From Hyphomicrobiales bacterium (GTDB lineage Bacteria; Pseudomonadota; Alphaproteobacteria; Rhizobiales; Xanthobacteraceae): a stretch of 6,253 nt of DNA. The stretch is from the NCBI GenBank assembly GCA_016210825.1, contig JACQTM010000070.1, positions 1 to 6,253 on the forward strand, read 5' to 3'. The position numbers and the translations under genes are program-made. The notes beneath the pieces were generated by a model. That model did no database searches. It was not told the origin of the DNA and was given only the letters and a program-made list of their open reading frames with translations. Shown here in pieces: positions 6,020-6,253 of this stretch (position 1 is the stretch's first letter; the number at the start of each line of letters is the position of its first letter).

Positions 6020-6253
6020 GTGCCGATGCCAGACCACACGTTGAAAATATTCGATGAAGAGCTTCAGCAGCTCACGCGCAAGGTCGCGGAGATGGGCGGA
6101 TTGGCGGAGAAGGAAATCGCGGATTCGGTGGAGGCGCTTGTGCGGCGCGACCTTGATCTCGCCAAACGCGTAATCGCCCTCGATGCATCAATCGACACAC
6201 TGCAACGCGAGATCGAGGAAAAAGCAATCCTGACCATCGCGCGGCGCCAGCCA
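6020..6253 (+). CDS. phoU: Phosphate signalling protein PhoU, N-terminal part (3' truncated)
   Basis: The first 78 codons are present and the frame is open at the right edge. PhoU is a cytoplasmic helical-bundle protein that associates with PstB and PhoR and keeps the Pho response off when phosphate is plentiful. Visible family features are the opening HTLKIFDEELQQLTRKVAEM (6-25), then GGLAEKEIADSVEALVRRD, and the E/D-x-x-x-D metal-binding-type motif D55-x-x-x-D59 within ALDASIDTLQREIEEKAI, ending at TIARRQP. The GTG at 6020 is preferred because GAGG (6011-6014) lies 5 nt upstream; an ATG at 6026, two codons later, is the alternative. It starts 9 nt after the pstB stop, so it is almost certainly co-transcribed with pstSCAB. 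Confidence 0.93.
   Translation, partial: MPMPDHTLKIFDEELQQLTRKVAEMGGLAEKEIADSVEALVRRDLDLAKRVIALDASIDTLQREIEEKAILTIARRQP

Noticed and set aside
1..6253. CRISPR arrays, tRNA/rRNA genes, insertion sequences, phage or toxin-antitoxin genes.
   Set aside because: No repeat-spacer pattern, transposase-like reading frame, terminal inverted repeats or RNA-gene signature was seen. Nearly all of the window is accounted for by standard Pho-locus genes.

Overview
This window carries most of a canonical phosphate-starvation (Pho) locus, all on the + strand: phoR - pstS - pstC - pstA - pstB - phoU. It is preceded by the 3' end of an unrelated membrane-protein gene. Base composition (GC-rich, with G/C-biased third positions), the gene order with phoR directly upstream of pstSCAB-phoU, and the protein motifs point to an alphaproteobacterium, probably Hyphomicrobiales (Bradyrhizobium/Rhodopseudomonas-like). 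The taxon is inferred from style and synteny, not from a search.

Layout: (1) 2-634, C-terminal part of a UPF0104/YbhN-type polytopic membrane protein (lysylphosphatidylglycerol synthase transmembrane-domain family), cut by the left edge. (2) 635-709, a short gap. (3) 710-2032, phoR, the membrane sensor histidine kinase. (4) 2033-2189, the pst control region, with three 11-bp direct repeats (2061-2093) that form a PhoB box and an ideal ribosome binding site before pstS. (5) 2190-3188, pstS. (6) 3189-3278, a spacer holding a long hairpin (3222-3262). (7) 3279-4235 pstC, 4239-5183 pstA, 5204-6010 pstB and 6020-end phoU (cut by the right edge), with gaps of only 3, 20 and 9 nt.

Together: PstS captures phosphate in the periplasm, PstC and PstA form the membrane channel, and PstB powers uptake with ATP. 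PhoU links the transporter's state to PhoR. When phosphate is scarce PhoR phosphorylates PhoB, which would bind the repeats ahead of pstS and raise transcription of the operon. phoB is not in the window; by analogy with rhizobial loci it may follow phoU.

The locus is conventional and I see no undescribed system. The most informative non-coding signals are the triple Pho-box repeat and the strong pstS-pstC intergenic hairpin, which may set the ratio of binding protein to membrane components. Several start codons need correction relative to the longest open frames (pstS, pstC, pstB).
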